This document shows positions 41,376-50,268 of a stretch of DNA of 64,000 nt, piece after piece. Numbering within the stretch: position 1 is the first letter of the stretch; every line of letters starts with the position of its first letter. Position numbers and translations under genes: made by a program. The notes under the pieces are model-generated. The model worked only from the letters and a program-made list of their open reading frames with translations. It made no database searches and had not been told where the DNA came from. The stretch covers positions 186,001 to 250,000 of the forward strand of contig NZ_LT984805.1 in the NCBI RefSeq assembly GCF_900250115.1. Direction: 5' to 3'. The stretch comes from Cupriavidus taiwanensis. Its GTDB lineage: Bacteria > Pseudomonadota > Gammaproteobacteria > Burkholderiales > Burkholderiaceae.

Positions 41376-42760
41376 GGACCTGTCAGAAATTTTGTGTTTA
41401 GGGCATAACATGTCGCCAAGGAGCATGTATGCCACGCAAAACCAAGACCAGCCAGGCCGCCGACCGTGAGCTGCCGACCATTCCCGAGGACCTGATTGCC
41501 CATTTCGTTAAGGGTCCGATGACCGCCGAGGCGGTGCAGGACGCCTCGATGGCGTTCAAGAAGGCCCTGATCGAGCGCGCCCTGGGGGCCGAGCTCGGCC
41601 ATCATCTGGGCTACCCGGCTGGCGCCGAGCGCCCGGCCGGCACGGCCAACCAGCGCAATGGCAAGAGCGCCAAGACGGTTCTGACCGACGACGGGCCGCT
41701 GCGGTTAGACATCCCTCGCGATCGCGACGGCAGCTTTGATCCGATCCTGATTCCCAAGCACGAGCGGCGCTTCACCGGGTTCGACGACAAGATCATCGCC
41801 ATGTATGCGCGCGGCATGACCTTGCGCGAGATCCAGGCGTTTCTGGCCGAACAGTACGGCACCGAGGTCTCGCCCGAGTTCATCAGTTCGGTGACCGATG
41901 CGGTCATGGACGAGGTCACCGCCTGGCAGGCCCGTCCGCTGGAGGTGATGTACCCGGTGGTGTTCTTCGACGCGCTGCGGGTCAAGATGCGCGAGGACGG
42001 CGTGGTGCGCAACAAGGCCGTCTACCTGGCCTTGGGCGTGCTGCCCGACGGCACGCGCGACATCCTGGGCCTGTGGATCGAGACTACCGAAGGCGCCAAG
42101 TTCTGGATGAAGGTGTTCAACGACCTGAAGACCCGGGGTACCCAAGACATCCTGATCGCGGTGACCGATGGCCTTAAGGGCATGGAACAGGCCCTGGCCG
42201 CGGTGTTCCCGAACACCACCCTGCAGACCTGCATCGTGCATCTGATCCGCAACAGCCTGGAGTACGCCAACTGGAAGGAGCGCCGCGCCGTGGCGGCGGC
42301 GCTCAAGCCCGTGTACACGGCCCCCACGGTCGAGGCCGCGCTGGCCGAGTTGGCGGCCTTCGAGAACGGGGAATGGGGTCGGCGGTATGCACCGATCGGC
42401 GCATCCTGGCGTCGCGCCTGGGATCAGGTGATCCCGTTCTTTACGTTCCCGCCGGCGATCCGCAAGATCATTTACACGACCAACGCGATCGAGAGCATCA
42501 ACGCGCAGCTGCGCAAGATCATCAAGACGCGCGGTCACTTCCCCAGCGACGAGGCGGCGACCAAGCTGCTGTGGCTGGCGCTGCGAAACATCACGGTGAA
42601 GTGGGGCAGTTCAACCCATGACTGGAAGGCTGCCATGAACCAGTTTGCGATCCTCTACGAGGAACGCTTCACCCACCCTTATCGTTAAGATATTGCTGGC
42701 TCACCGTTCCATCGACGGTGAGCCTTTACCTGCCCTGCACACAAAAAAACTGACAGGCCC
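41376..42760 (+). mobile_element. IS256-family insertion sequence, complete, 8-bp target duplication
   Basis: Ends GGACCTGTCAGAAATTTTGT and (reverse complement of right end) GGGCCTGTCAGTTTTTTTGT are inverted repeats. Perfect direct repeats AAGGCCCG flank it (41368-41375 and 42761-42768), the expected 8 bp for IS256. The element is about 1385 bp and its transposase is intact. Confidence 0.93.
41429..42688 (+). CDS. IS256-family (mutator-type) transposase
   Basis: 419 residues. N-terminal ALGAELGHHLGYPAG and NQRNGKSAKTVLTDDGPLRLDIPRDRDGSF, then GFDDKIIAMYARGMTLREIQAFL. The catalytic core has the first Asp in YPVVFFDALRVKMR, the second in LIAVTDGLKGMEQAL with the following CIVHLIRNSL (C/D-x2-H signature), and the Glu in TNAIESINAQLRKIIKTRG. 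Intact and presumably active. Confidence 0.95.
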   Translation: MPRKTKTSQAADRELPTIPEDLIAHFVKGPMTAEAVQDASMAFKKALIERALGAELGHHLGYPAGAERPAGTANQRNGKSAKTVLTDDGPLRLDIPRDRDGSFDPILIPKHERRFTGFDDKIIAMYARGMTLREIQAFLAEQYGTEVSPEFISSVTDAVMDEVTAWQARPLEVMYPVVFFDALRVKMREDGVVRNKAVYLALGVLPDGTRDILGLWIETTEGAKFWMKVFNDLKTRGTQDILIAVTDGLKGMEQALAAVFPNTTLQTCIVHLIRNSLEYANWKERRAVAAALKPVYTAPTVEAALAELAAFENGEWGRRYAPIGASWRRAWDQVIPFFTFPPAIRKIIYTTNAIESINAQLRKIIKTRGHFPSDEAATKLLWLALRNITVKWGSSTHDWKAAMNQFAILYEERFTHPYR

Positions 42761-42768
42761 AAGGCCCG

Positions 42769-43150
42769 GAGGTTCCGGGATAACCTGGATGCGACCACGG
42801 ACCTTGCGCTGAGCCACATCGGAACCATGGTGAACAGCAAACAGACGGCCCCGTGCCACCGTCCTGCAGAGGCTAATGGGGAAAGCCTGGGAGAACGACA
42901 TCCTCGGCAGCTTACGCGCCACTGGTCATGCTCACGCAATCGCGTCAGCCCGCGCCAGGGCGAGCGTTCCCAGAGGCCGCTGTCCCAATCACGAAGGCGA
43001 CGCCAGCAAGCACTGCCTTCCACAATTCGCTATTGACCTTCTTCCGTGCCATGACGCATAGCCACACTCAACGGGCAGATGACGACGACACGGTTTTGTT
43101 AGCCACACTTAGCACCGCAAGAGCGCGAAGGAATTGCCCATCTTTGAGGT
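42769..43150. other. Region between IS256 and IS4 elements, no confident gene
   Basis: A minus-strand frame at 42945-43052 encodes 35 residues with a signal-like start (MARKKVNSELWKAVLAGVAF then VIGTAASGNARPGAG), possibly the start of a broken gene. No family resemblance and no strong ribosome site. The rest has only unremarkable short frames. Confidence 0.35.
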
Positions 43151-44624
43151 CATTTCCTTATACGGAAGTCATGACTCTTCCCTCAGTGTTTGAATAGTGA
43201 GCGCGGCGTCCATGGTTCGCTGCATGCCGATCCAGATCGTCTTGGCGCCGGGCTCGCCATCGTTCTTCCGCCCAAGGAACCCGCCCAGGGAAGCAACCAA
43301 CCGAATCATCTGATTGAGTGTGACCGGTGTCTTCGGGCGAGCTTTCTTGGAGAGCACGTATGCCCCCCGAATCTCGTCGGCATCGAAGAACAGCGACGCA
43401 TCCAGATCCGGACAGGTTCTGCCCAACCGCATCAGGCGGGCAATGCGCCATGCCACCACCATATACAACGCCAAGGCCCGCTCCACACGATCCATGTGCG
43501 ATAGCTGTAGCGCCTCGACCTTGCAGCCGGTCTTCAGGACATGGAAGAACATCTCGATCTCCCACCTTGCCCGATACCATTCAACAAGTTCGTTGACCGC
43601 ATCAGCGTCCTGCGCTTCTCGGTTCGTCACCAATCGCCAAACCACTGGCTTGACGCCTGCGGGCGCTTCGATCTCCCTTGCCGCCACACAGGTGAACTCC
43701 GCTCCGACCAGACCCGGCAGCTTCATACGCTGGGCGCGTAGTTCCTGTTTGACCTCGCGCGCCTTCTGGCCTGCTCGCCCTGGCAAGATAAAGGTGATTT
43801 CCCCGAGTACCGGGCTGGCGTCGACGCTATCCCACAACTTGCCGCCCTCGGCCAGGTTGCGGTTGTGTTGGCTGCGGATCAACCAGTCGGCCGGTTGGCC
43901 AAGTTCCTGGGCGCGCGCCATCAACTCGGCAATATCACCCTCGCGGTCTGTCACATACACCAGCCGTGTCTGCGGCAATAGCGCGGCTTGCTCCGCAACC
44001 CGTTCATATCCTTCAATCCAGCGTACGCTTTCCTTGATCCCGCCCCGGTTGCCATCGGCGTCCTTGGGCTCCCGAGCCCACATCCAGGCATCGATCACCC
44101 CCAGCGGCTCGCGGTCAGGCGTCACCGCGTAGGTCGGATGCAAAAACATGCCCCGCTGGGCTTCATAGGTCAACGGACCCAGCCCGTCGATCTCCTGGCC
44201 ATTAAAGTTCAATTCGGTTGTATCAGCGATGCACAGCACCACCGGAAACTGCGCGGCCCTCGCTGCAGTGCGCTCCCAATGCGGCTGCATTACGTCCCGC
44301 CAATCGATCTGCTCATTGCCGAGAAACCGATATGCCGCGATGGTTTGCGACCAGTCATCGCATGCGCCGGGGATGCTCGCCGTCGGCAGAGCCGCAAACC
44401 GCTTGAGCAGCTCCTTGGCGCGCCGATCCCGCCCCGGATCACCAAGATCCAGACTCTCGAATTCCTCGTCCACCCATGCCCCCGACTCGTTGCTCATTGC
44501 TGCGCGAAAATCCGAGAGTAAACGCGAGTCTGGCGAAGTTAACAACCCCCTTACCTCGAAATTCCCGGGACTTCAAGCTCCAAGCCTCGCCGCGGAGACG
44601 GTCCTACTTCCGTATAAGGGGATG
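43151..44624 (-). mobile_element. IS4-family (IS50-like) insertion sequence, copy 1
   Basis: Left end CATTTCCTTATACGGAAGT and right end (reverse complement CATCCCCTTATACGGAAGT) are inverted repeats, 17 of 19. No matching direct repeat flanks it, so ends may have recombined or flanking DNA been lost. The first 102 bases recur identically at 63899-64000. Confidence 0.88.
43169..44545 (-). CDS. IS4-family, Tn5/IS50-like transposase
   Basis: 458 residues. The N-terminal Tn5-type DNA-binding domain (WVDEEFESLDLGDPGRDRRAKELLKRFAALPTASIPGACDDWSQTIAAYRFLGNE), then DDE residues in CIADTTELNF (Asp), YVTDREGDIAELM (Asp) and the YREK-like motif RARWEIEMFFHVLKTGCKVE (Glu). C-terminal dimerisation region ends TLREES. 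Intact. Confidence 0.93.
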   Translation of the reverse strand: MLTSPDSRLLSDFRAAMSNESGAWVDEEFESLDLGDPGRDRRAKELLKRFAALPTASIPGACDDWSQTIAAYRFLGNEQIDWRDVMQPHWERTAARAAQFPVVLCIADTTELNFNGQEIDGLGPLTYEAQRGMFLHPTYAVTPDREPLGVIDAWMWAREPKDADGNRGGIKESVRWIEGYERVAEQAALLPQTRLVYVTDREGDIAELMARAQELGQPADWLIRSQHNRNLAEGGKLWDSVDASPVLGEITFILPGRAGQKAREVKQELRAQRMKLPGLVGAEFTCVAAREIEAPAGVKPVVWRLVTNREAQDADAVNELVEWYRARWEIEMFFHVLKTGCKVEALQLSHMDRVERALALYMVVAWRIARLMRLGRTCPDLDASLFFDADEIRGAYVLSKKARPKTPVTLNQMIRLVASLGGFLGRKNDGEPGAKTIWIGMQRTMDAALTIQTLREES

Positions 44625-45132
44625 GGTTGAACGCACCAACGACCAAGGTCTTCCATCCACCGACGCTCTCTTCGGCAATGAGTATCCTTGGCGGAATCTA
44701 CATAGGGCTGTTTTTTTAGATAGCCGATAACCGCGTTGACGTCCTTGGCCGCATCCATACCGCTTGCCACGGCATCGCATCCGTGCCGACGGAGGTAGCC
44801 TTCCGAATTACCATAGCCACGCATCATGGGCTCGGCCACGACATATCCGCGCGACAGCAAATAGCCCGTCGCAAAATTAAAACGAAATCGTGTGGTTTTC
44901 CAGGAATGAGCCGTGGTTTAGTACCGCAAGAAATGGACTCGGACCCGGCCGGGTGTACAGCGTGACTTCGAGCTTGACCGGATCGTCGGGATTTCCTTCC
45001 ACCAGAATCACCCGCTCGCTTTTCTGCACGACCTCTGGAAGATGCTGCTTCGGTTCCCTCTCAGCGAGGGGCGCACAGGCCGCGACGAGCAAGGCCCCCG
45101 AAGGCCAGAAGCAAAGAGAGATGCTTTGACAT
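44625..45132 (-). pseudogene. Alpha/beta hydrolase lipoprotein, frameshifted and truncated
   Basis: Pieces in three frames line up as one protein. MSKHLSLLLAFG (ATG 45132) continues after a shift in a G run as ALLVAACAPLAEREPKQHL (lipobox VAAC). Then comes KLEVTLYTRPGPSPFLAVLNHGS with the HG of the hydrolase fold, and after a second shift LLSRGYVVAEPMMRGYGNSEG ... GMDAAKDVNAVIGYLKKQPYVDS. The catalytic Ser region is lost where the IS4 element begins. It is downstream of and co-oriented with the TolC gene (41 bases), so it was probably the last gene of the secretion operon. Confidence 0.7.
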
Positions 45133-45173
45133 GGATTTACTTTCTCCCTTCGCAAATGCCGTGGCGGTTTCGT

Positions 45174-46616
45174 TCATCGTTCCACCTGTACATTGTTCAT
45201 GCCAAGCCGCCCCAGGCTGCCCGCCAGCCGCAACCGCGTGGCTTTCCAATCGGCCAGTGCCTGTACGCGCTGCTGCTTGGCATTGGCCAGCGCCGTTTGC
45301 GCATTCAGCAGTTCGAGAATATTGCCGACGCCGGCCTGATAGCGATGTTCGGCAGCGTTAAAGGATTGCTGCGCAGTATCGAGTAGCGTTGCGCTGTACT
45401 TCACGCTGTCCGTGGCGGTTCGAACGGCCTGATAACTGCTCCACACCTCCAGCCCCACCTGCTGGCGCGCAGCATCCAGACCGTCGTGCTCGCGTTCGAG
45501 CTGTGCCTGGGCCTGATGGATCCGGTACAAACGGCCAAAACCTTCAAATAACGGGATCGTGAGCTGAATCCCGACATACCAGTCGCGTCCGGTAGCCGGA
45601 AAGCTCGGGACGCCGAGCCCTAGCGTAGCTGGCTGATTGTTCAGGCTGTAGCGGGATACCAGGCCGAGGCTGGGCATGCCCTCGGCGCGCGTCTGGTCAA
45701 CCCTGGCCGCCGCCGCATCCACCTGGGCCTCGGCGGCCATCACGCTTGGATGTGCCTGCCTGGCGCCCTCGATCAACTCGCCAACCGCCTGGGTGAACTG
45801 CGCGTCCGTCCTCACCTCGTCGCCCACACCGGGCAGGGTGAGCGGCACGTCCGGCGATAGATTCATGTCAGCAGCGAGCGTGCCAACGGCGGTTTGCCAC
45901 TGGCCGTCCGCCTTGGCGCGGTTTAGTACCGCCTGCGTATAGGCCGTCTGTGCCTGCAAGGCATCCGAGATGGGCGCCACGCCTTTGTCCACCCGCCCCG
46001 AGGCCGCGCGGAGGCTGTTCGCCGCCATCGCCTCCACATCGCGCGCCGCAACCAAGGCGCCCGCACTCGCCTGGGCCGTGTAGTAATCCTTGGCCGTGGT
46101 CACGAACAGGCTTTGCACGGTGGCATCCTGCGTTGATTGTGCGGCAGCCAGCAATGCCGATGCGCTGCTCACGGCAGCGCTACGCGCACCGAAATCGTAG
46201 AGCACCCAATTCAATGCCACGTTGCCGGTGCCCACATTGGCGAGCGTGGCCGAACTCAGATTCGGATGCCTGGTCACATCCGTCCTCGCCCCGTCTCGCA
46301 CGTACTGCCCGGTGCCGTTCACGGTCGGCAAGTAGCCTGCCCGCGCAGTCCCCACGCCAGCGGCCTGGGCCTTGACATCGGCCCAAGCCTGGCGCGTCTT
46401 TGGGTTGACGCATAGCGCCCGTTCGACGGCCTCGCCCAGGAGCAGCGGCGAGACTGGCGGCCCGGCCCGACATCCGGCGATGTCCGGAATGAGCGCGCCG
46501 GCAGGGGTGGCCGGAAGGTGCTGCTCCGCGCGCAGCGGGTCGAAGGCCTGCGCGTCCTGGACCAGCCCCCATAGCCCGGCCAGGATGAGGGTGAGCGGGA
46601 TGCGTCTAGCGTTCAC
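45174..46616 (-). CDS. TolC-family outer-membrane protein of a type I secretion system
   Basis: 480 residues with signal peptide (IPLTLILAGLWGLVQDAQA). The two OEP repeats are visible: LLLGEAVERALCVNPKTRQAWADVKAQAAGVGTARAGYLPTVNG with VALNWVLYDFGARSAAVSSASALL, and VDQTRAEGMPSLGLVSRYSLN ... VGIQLTIPLFEGFGRLYRIHQAQAQLE with QQSFNAAEHRYQAGVGNILELLNAQTALANAKQQ. It forms the outer-membrane channel for the ABC exporter encoded just upstream. It overlaps the HlyD-like gene by 11 bases. Confidence 0.93.
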   Translation of the reverse strand: MNARRIPLTLILAGLWGLVQDAQAFDPLRAEQHLPATPAGALIPDIAGCRAGPPVSPLLLGEAVERALCVNPKTRQAWADVKAQAAGVGTARAGYLPTVNGTGQYVRDGARTDVTRHPNLSSATLANVGTGNVALNWVLYDFGARSAAVSSASALLAAAQSTQDATVQSLFVTTAKDYYTAQASAGALVAARDVEAMAANSLRAASGRVDKGVAPISDALQAQTAYTQAVLNRAKADGQWQTAVGTLAADMNLSPDVPLTLPGVGDEVRTDAQFTQAVGELIEGARQAHPSVMAAEAQVDAAAARVDQTRAEGMPSLGLVSRYSLNNQPATLGLGVPSFPATGRDWYVGIQLTIPLFEGFGRLYRIHQAQAQLEREHDGLDAARQQVGLEVWSSYQAVRTATDSVKYSATLLDTAQQSFNAAEHRYQAGVGNILELLNAQTALANAKQQRVQALADWKATRLRLAGSLGRLGMNNVQVER

Positions 46617-48036
46617 GCAAGCTCTCCTGAGCGGCCTCGATCACGGGGCCTAGGAAGTATTCGGCCACCGTGCGCTTGCCGGTACGGATATCCGCCGTAA
46701 CCGCCATGCCAGGCGTGAGCGCGATCCAGCGGTTCTCCACCCGGATGCGGTTAGTGGTGAGGCGAATACGCACCGGAAAGGTGAGCCCAAGCTTCTTGTC
46801 GTTGGTAGCGTCATTCGACACGGAGAGCACCGTGCCCTCGATGAAGCCATAGCGGGAATAGGGAAACGCCTCCACCTTGACCGCGACAGCCTGGCCCACG
46901 TCCACAAAACCGATATCCTTGTTTTCCAGTTGTCCCTCGACCTCCAGCGTGTCGTCGGGCACGATTTCCATCAGCGCCTGGGCCGTGGTCGCGACACCGC
47001 CCAGTGTGTGCGCGGCGAGTTGCTGCACCGTGCCGGCCACGGGCGCGGTGAGGCTCATCAGTTCCTGGCGCGTCTGCGCCTTGGTCTCATCGTTGCGGCT
47101 CTGCGCCCCCTGCTGGGTGTGTTTCTCCAGCTCATCGAGCTGGTCATGCCGAAACTTCGAGGCTAGCGCCCCCAGTTCGGCCCGCTGCTCGGCGATACCG
47201 GCCGTAAGCTCCAGCACGTGGGCACGCTGGGCCGCCAGCTCGTTCTCCAGGTCCAGGGCCTTCTGTTCCTTGTCCAGGTAATCGTGACGCGCCACATACT
47301 TGTCAGCCACCAGCGCCTTATAGTCCATGGCCTGCTGGCGCGCAAGCGGCGCGGTGGCCTGTAACCGTGCCACTTCGGCCCGTGTGCTGTCCCGCGCCGC
47401 CTCGCGCTTGTGCAGCTCTGCCTGCGCGCTGTCGATGCGATCCTGATACTCGCGCCAGGCGCCATTGGCCAGATGCTGGGCTTCGCGCATTCGGTCTTCC
47501 GACGCGCCATCCACCTGCACAACCTGCGGCGGTTGTTTGATTTCCTGCGCGCCAAGCAGCGCCCGCGCACGGGCCGCACCGAGGCCGGCATCGACGCGGG
47601 AGAGGTACGCCTTGTCCGCATCGGCGGCGGCCTGAGTGGTGTCGAGCTTCACCAGCAACTGGCCCGCCGCCACGCGCTGGCCATCACGCACGAGGATTTC
47701 GCGAATGACGCCGGTCACCGCCGGCTGAATCACCTTCACCCGCGCATTGGGTACAAATTTCCCCTTGGCAGTTACCACGATATCGAGCTTGCCAAAGATG
47801 CCGATCAATAACACCAGTCCGGTTAGCGCCACAATGATTCGCATTGTCCAGCGGGGCGCCGGATGCGCTGGCGTTTCCGCCAATTCCAGATGGGCGGGGA
47901 GAAATGCCAGTTCGTGCGGGGTCCGACTGGGCGCGTCCAACTCGCGACGGATGTGCCAGGCCGCCCGGAATACGCTGGCGTAGCGGCGCAGCGGCTCACG
48001 CAGCGCCGCCCATTGGGATACGCCGGGGGTACTCAT
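46606..48036 (-). CDS. HlyD-family periplasmic adaptor of a type I secretion system
   Basis: 476 residues. Cytoplasmic N-tail, one membrane helix (MRIIVALTGLVLLIGIFGKLDIVV, ~65-85), lipoyl half-motif (GKFVPNARVKVIQPAVTGVIREILVRDGQRVAAGQLLVKLDTTQAAAD), long coiled coil, second lipoyl half (APVAGTVQQLAAHTLGGVATTAQALMEIVPDDTLEVEGQLENKDIGFVDVGQAVAVKVEAFPYSRYG) and a C-terminal barrel (LTPGMAVTADIRTGKRTVAEYFLGPV). It bridges the ABC exporter and the TolC-like channel. Confidence 0.95.
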   Translation of the reverse strand: MSTPGVSQWAALREPLRRYASVFRAAWHIRRELDAPSRTPHELAFLPAHLELAETPAHPAPRWTMRIIVALTGLVLLIGIFGKLDIVVTAKGKFVPNARVKVIQPAVTGVIREILVRDGQRVAAGQLLVKLDTTQAAADADKAYLSRVDAGLGAARARALLGAQEIKQPPQVVQVDGASEDRMREAQHLANGAWREYQDRIDSAQAELHKREAARDSTRAEVARLQATAPLARQQAMDYKALVADKYVARHDYLDKEQKALDLENELAAQRAHVLELTAGIAEQRAELGALASKFRHDQLDELEKHTQQGAQSRNDETKAQTRQELMSLTAPVAGTVQQLAAHTLGGVATTAQALMEIVPDDTLEVEGQLENKDIGFVDVGQAVAVKVEAFPYSRYGFIEGTVLSVSNDATNDKKLGLTFPVRIRLTTNRIRVENRWIALTPGMAVTADIRTGKRTVAEYFLGPVIEAAQESLRER

Positions 48037-50165
48037 AGTCCGCTGTCCTGTAACGAGACGAGATGGGCATAGTAGCCACCCAGTGCCAGCAACTCCTCAT
48101 GCCTGCCCCGTTCCACGATACGGCCGCCGTCCATGGCAATGATCTGGTCGGCGTGGCGCACGGCGGTGAGCCGGTGGGCGATGATGATCACCGTGCGTCC
48201 GGCGCAGATGGCCTTCATATTGTTTTGGATAATTCGCTCGGTCTCGAAATCGAGCGCACTGGTGGCTTCGTCGAACACCAGCACGCGCGGATTGGTCAGC
48301 AGCGCCCGTGCAATCGCCAGGCGCTGCCGCTGGCCGCCCGAAAGGTTGCCGCCGTGTTCACCGACCACCGTGTCGTACCCTTCCGGCATGTCGCAGATAA
48401 AATCGTGCGCTCCCGCCAGCTTCGCCGCTTGCATGACTGCCTCCAGCGGGGCGCCGGGATCGGTGAGCGAAATGTTGTCGCGGATCGAGCGATTGAACAG
48501 CAGGTTCTCCTGCAACACCACGCCGATCTGGCGGCGCAGCCAGGAGGGATCGGCCAGCGCGAGGTCGATGCCATCTATACGCACCGCGCCCTGCTCCGGC
48601 AGATAGAGTCGCTGTAGCAGTTTGGTGAGCGTGCTCTTGCCTGAGCCCGAGCGCCCGACAATACCCACGACGTGGCCGGTGGTGATCCCCAGGCTCACGC
48701 CATCGAGGATCGGCGGGCCGTCCGCGCGATAGCGGAAGCGGATGTTCTCGAACACGATGCTGCCCTTGATGGACGGCGGCGTTTGCCGGCTTTGCGCCAG
48801 CTCCGTGCGCGTATTCAAGATGTCGCCGAGGCGGCTCATGGATATACCGACTTGCTGAAAATCCTGCCACAGTTGCGCGAGGCGCAGCACCGGGGCGCTC
48901 ACGCGCTGCGACATCATGTTGAAGGCGATCAGCGCGCCCACGGTCAGCTTGCCGTCGATGACGAGCTTGGCTCCAAAAAACAGCGTGCCGAGCGTCACCA
49001 GCTTCCCCACCAATTGAATCGCCTGCTGCCCGACGTTGCCGAGTGAGGTCACACGGAAGCCCGCCGCGACGTATGCCGCGAGCTGGGTTTCCCAGCGTTT
49101 GACGAACTGCGGCTCCACGGCCATGGCCTTGACCGTTTCGATCCCGGACACCGATTCCACGAGGAACGATTGGTTATCCGCGCCACGGGCGAACTTGTCG
49201 TTCAGGCGCTTGCGCAGCAACGGCGTAATGAAGGCGGAAATCGCACCGTAGAGCGGCAAGGACAGAACCACCATCAGCGTGAGCCAGACGCTGTACAGGC
49301 ACATGACAGCGAGGAACACCACAGAGAACACCAGATCGATGAGCGCGGTCAGCGCCTGGCCGGTCAGGAAATTTCGAATGCTTTCCAACTCCCGCACGCG
49401 TGCCACGGTGTCGCCCACACGCCGCGCGCCGAAATAGGCGAGTGGCAAGGCTACAAGATGGCGAAACAGGCGCGCGCCCAGTTCCACGTCGATACGGTTG
49501 GTCGTGTGCGCGAATACATGGTTGCGCAGGCCCGTGAGCAACACCTCAAATACCGAGCTGACAAGGAGCGCCAGGCACACCACGTTGAGGGTGCTATAGG
49601 TGCGGTTCACCAGCACCTTGTCCATCACCACCTGGAACATCAGTGGCGACACCAGCCCGAACAGTTGCAGCGCCATCGAAACGCCGAGCACTTCCAGCAG
49701 CAGGCGGCGGTACTTGACCACCGCCGGGATAAACCATGAGAAATCGAAGCGAGCCAGCTCGCCTGCCAGGGAGGCGCGCGAGGTGAAAAGCAGGATGCGC
49801 CCGCTCGTACGCGCCACTATCTCTTCGATCGGCTTGGGTGCGGGCGCCGACATGCCGGGCTCCAGTATCAGCGCGGTCTTGCCATCGGAACCGGCGAGAA
49901 TGAAATGCCGGCCCGCACTGTCCAGCACCAAGGCCGGGAATGGGGTCTTGCCAAGCCGATCTGCCACCAGCGCCACTGCTCGGGCTTTCAGGCCCATGCC
50001 ACGAGCGGCTAATACCAGATCGGCCTCAGAGAAGGACTCGCCACCGAGCGCGGCGGCATGGCGGATTTGCGCGGCATCCGTAGCAATGCCATGAAATCGT
50101 GCGATGAGCACGAGCGCAGCCAAGCCGGCATCGTCGAGACGCGCCAGGTTTTCGTTCGAACCCAT
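48033..50165 (-). CDS. HlyB-type T1SS ABC exporter with degenerate C39-like domain
   Basis: 710 residues. N-terminal C39-like domain (DDAGLAALVLIARFHGIATDAAQIRHAAALGGESFSEADLVLAARGMGLKAR) lacks the catalytic Cys, as in HlyB-type CLDs, so it binds rather than cleaves the substrate. Six-helix membrane domain (~155-440), then the nucleotide-binding domain: Walker A VGRSGSGKSTL, signature LSGGQRQRLAIARAL, Walker B VLVFDEATSALD and the switch His IIIAHRLTAV. It exports the metalloprotease encoded upstream (inference from operon). It overlaps the HlyD-like gene by 4 bases. Confidence 0.95.
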   Translation of the reverse strand: MGSNENLARLDDAGLAALVLIARFHGIATDAAQIRHAAALGGESFSEADLVLAARGMGLKARAVALVADRLGKTPFPALVLDSAGRHFILAGSDGKTALILEPGMSAPAPKPIEEIVARTSGRILLFTSRASLAGELARFDFSWFIPAVVKYRRLLLEVLGVSMALQLFGLVSPLMFQVVMDKVLVNRTYSTLNVVCLALLVSSVFEVLLTGLRNHVFAHTTNRIDVELGARLFRHLVALPLAYFGARRVGDTVARVRELESIRNFLTGQALTALIDLVFSVVFLAVMCLYSVWLTLMVVLSLPLYGAISAFITPLLRKRLNDKFARGADNQSFLVESVSGIETVKAMAVEPQFVKRWETQLAAYVAAGFRVTSLGNVGQQAIQLVGKLVTLGTLFFGAKLVIDGKLTVGALIAFNMMSQRVSAPVLRLAQLWQDFQQVGISMSRLGDILNTRTELAQSRQTPPSIKGSIVFENIRFRYRADGPPILDGVSLGITTGHVVGIVGRSGSGKSTLTKLLQRLYLPEQGAVRIDGIDLALADPSWLRRQIGVVLQENLLFNRSIRDNISLTDPGAPLEAVMQAAKLAGAHDFICDMPEGYDTVVGEHGGNLSGGQRQRLAIARALLTNPRVLVFDEATSALDFETERIIQNNMKAICAGRTVIIIAHRLTAVRHADQIIAMDGGRIVERGRHEELLALGGYYAHLVSLQDSGL

Positions 50166-50223
50166 GGATCAGTGCGAAATTGTTCTTGTTAGACGGGGTG
50201 GCTATCGACAAGCGTAGAAAAAC

Positions 50224-50245
50224 CGGCGCCCTCGCAAGGGCGCCG
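50224..50245 (-). terminator. Terminator/attenuator between the metalloprotease gene and the ABC exporter gene
   Basis: CGGCGCCCT (50224-50232) pairs with AGGGCGCCG (50237-50245) around 4 bases; read on the minus strand the hairpin is followed by GGTTTTTC. It lies in the only sizeable gap (about 100 bases) of the operon, so it probably lets the lipoprotein and protease be made in excess over the exporter. Confidence 0.8.
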
Positions 50246-50268
50246 TCTGCTACCGTCGGGGTGACGTA

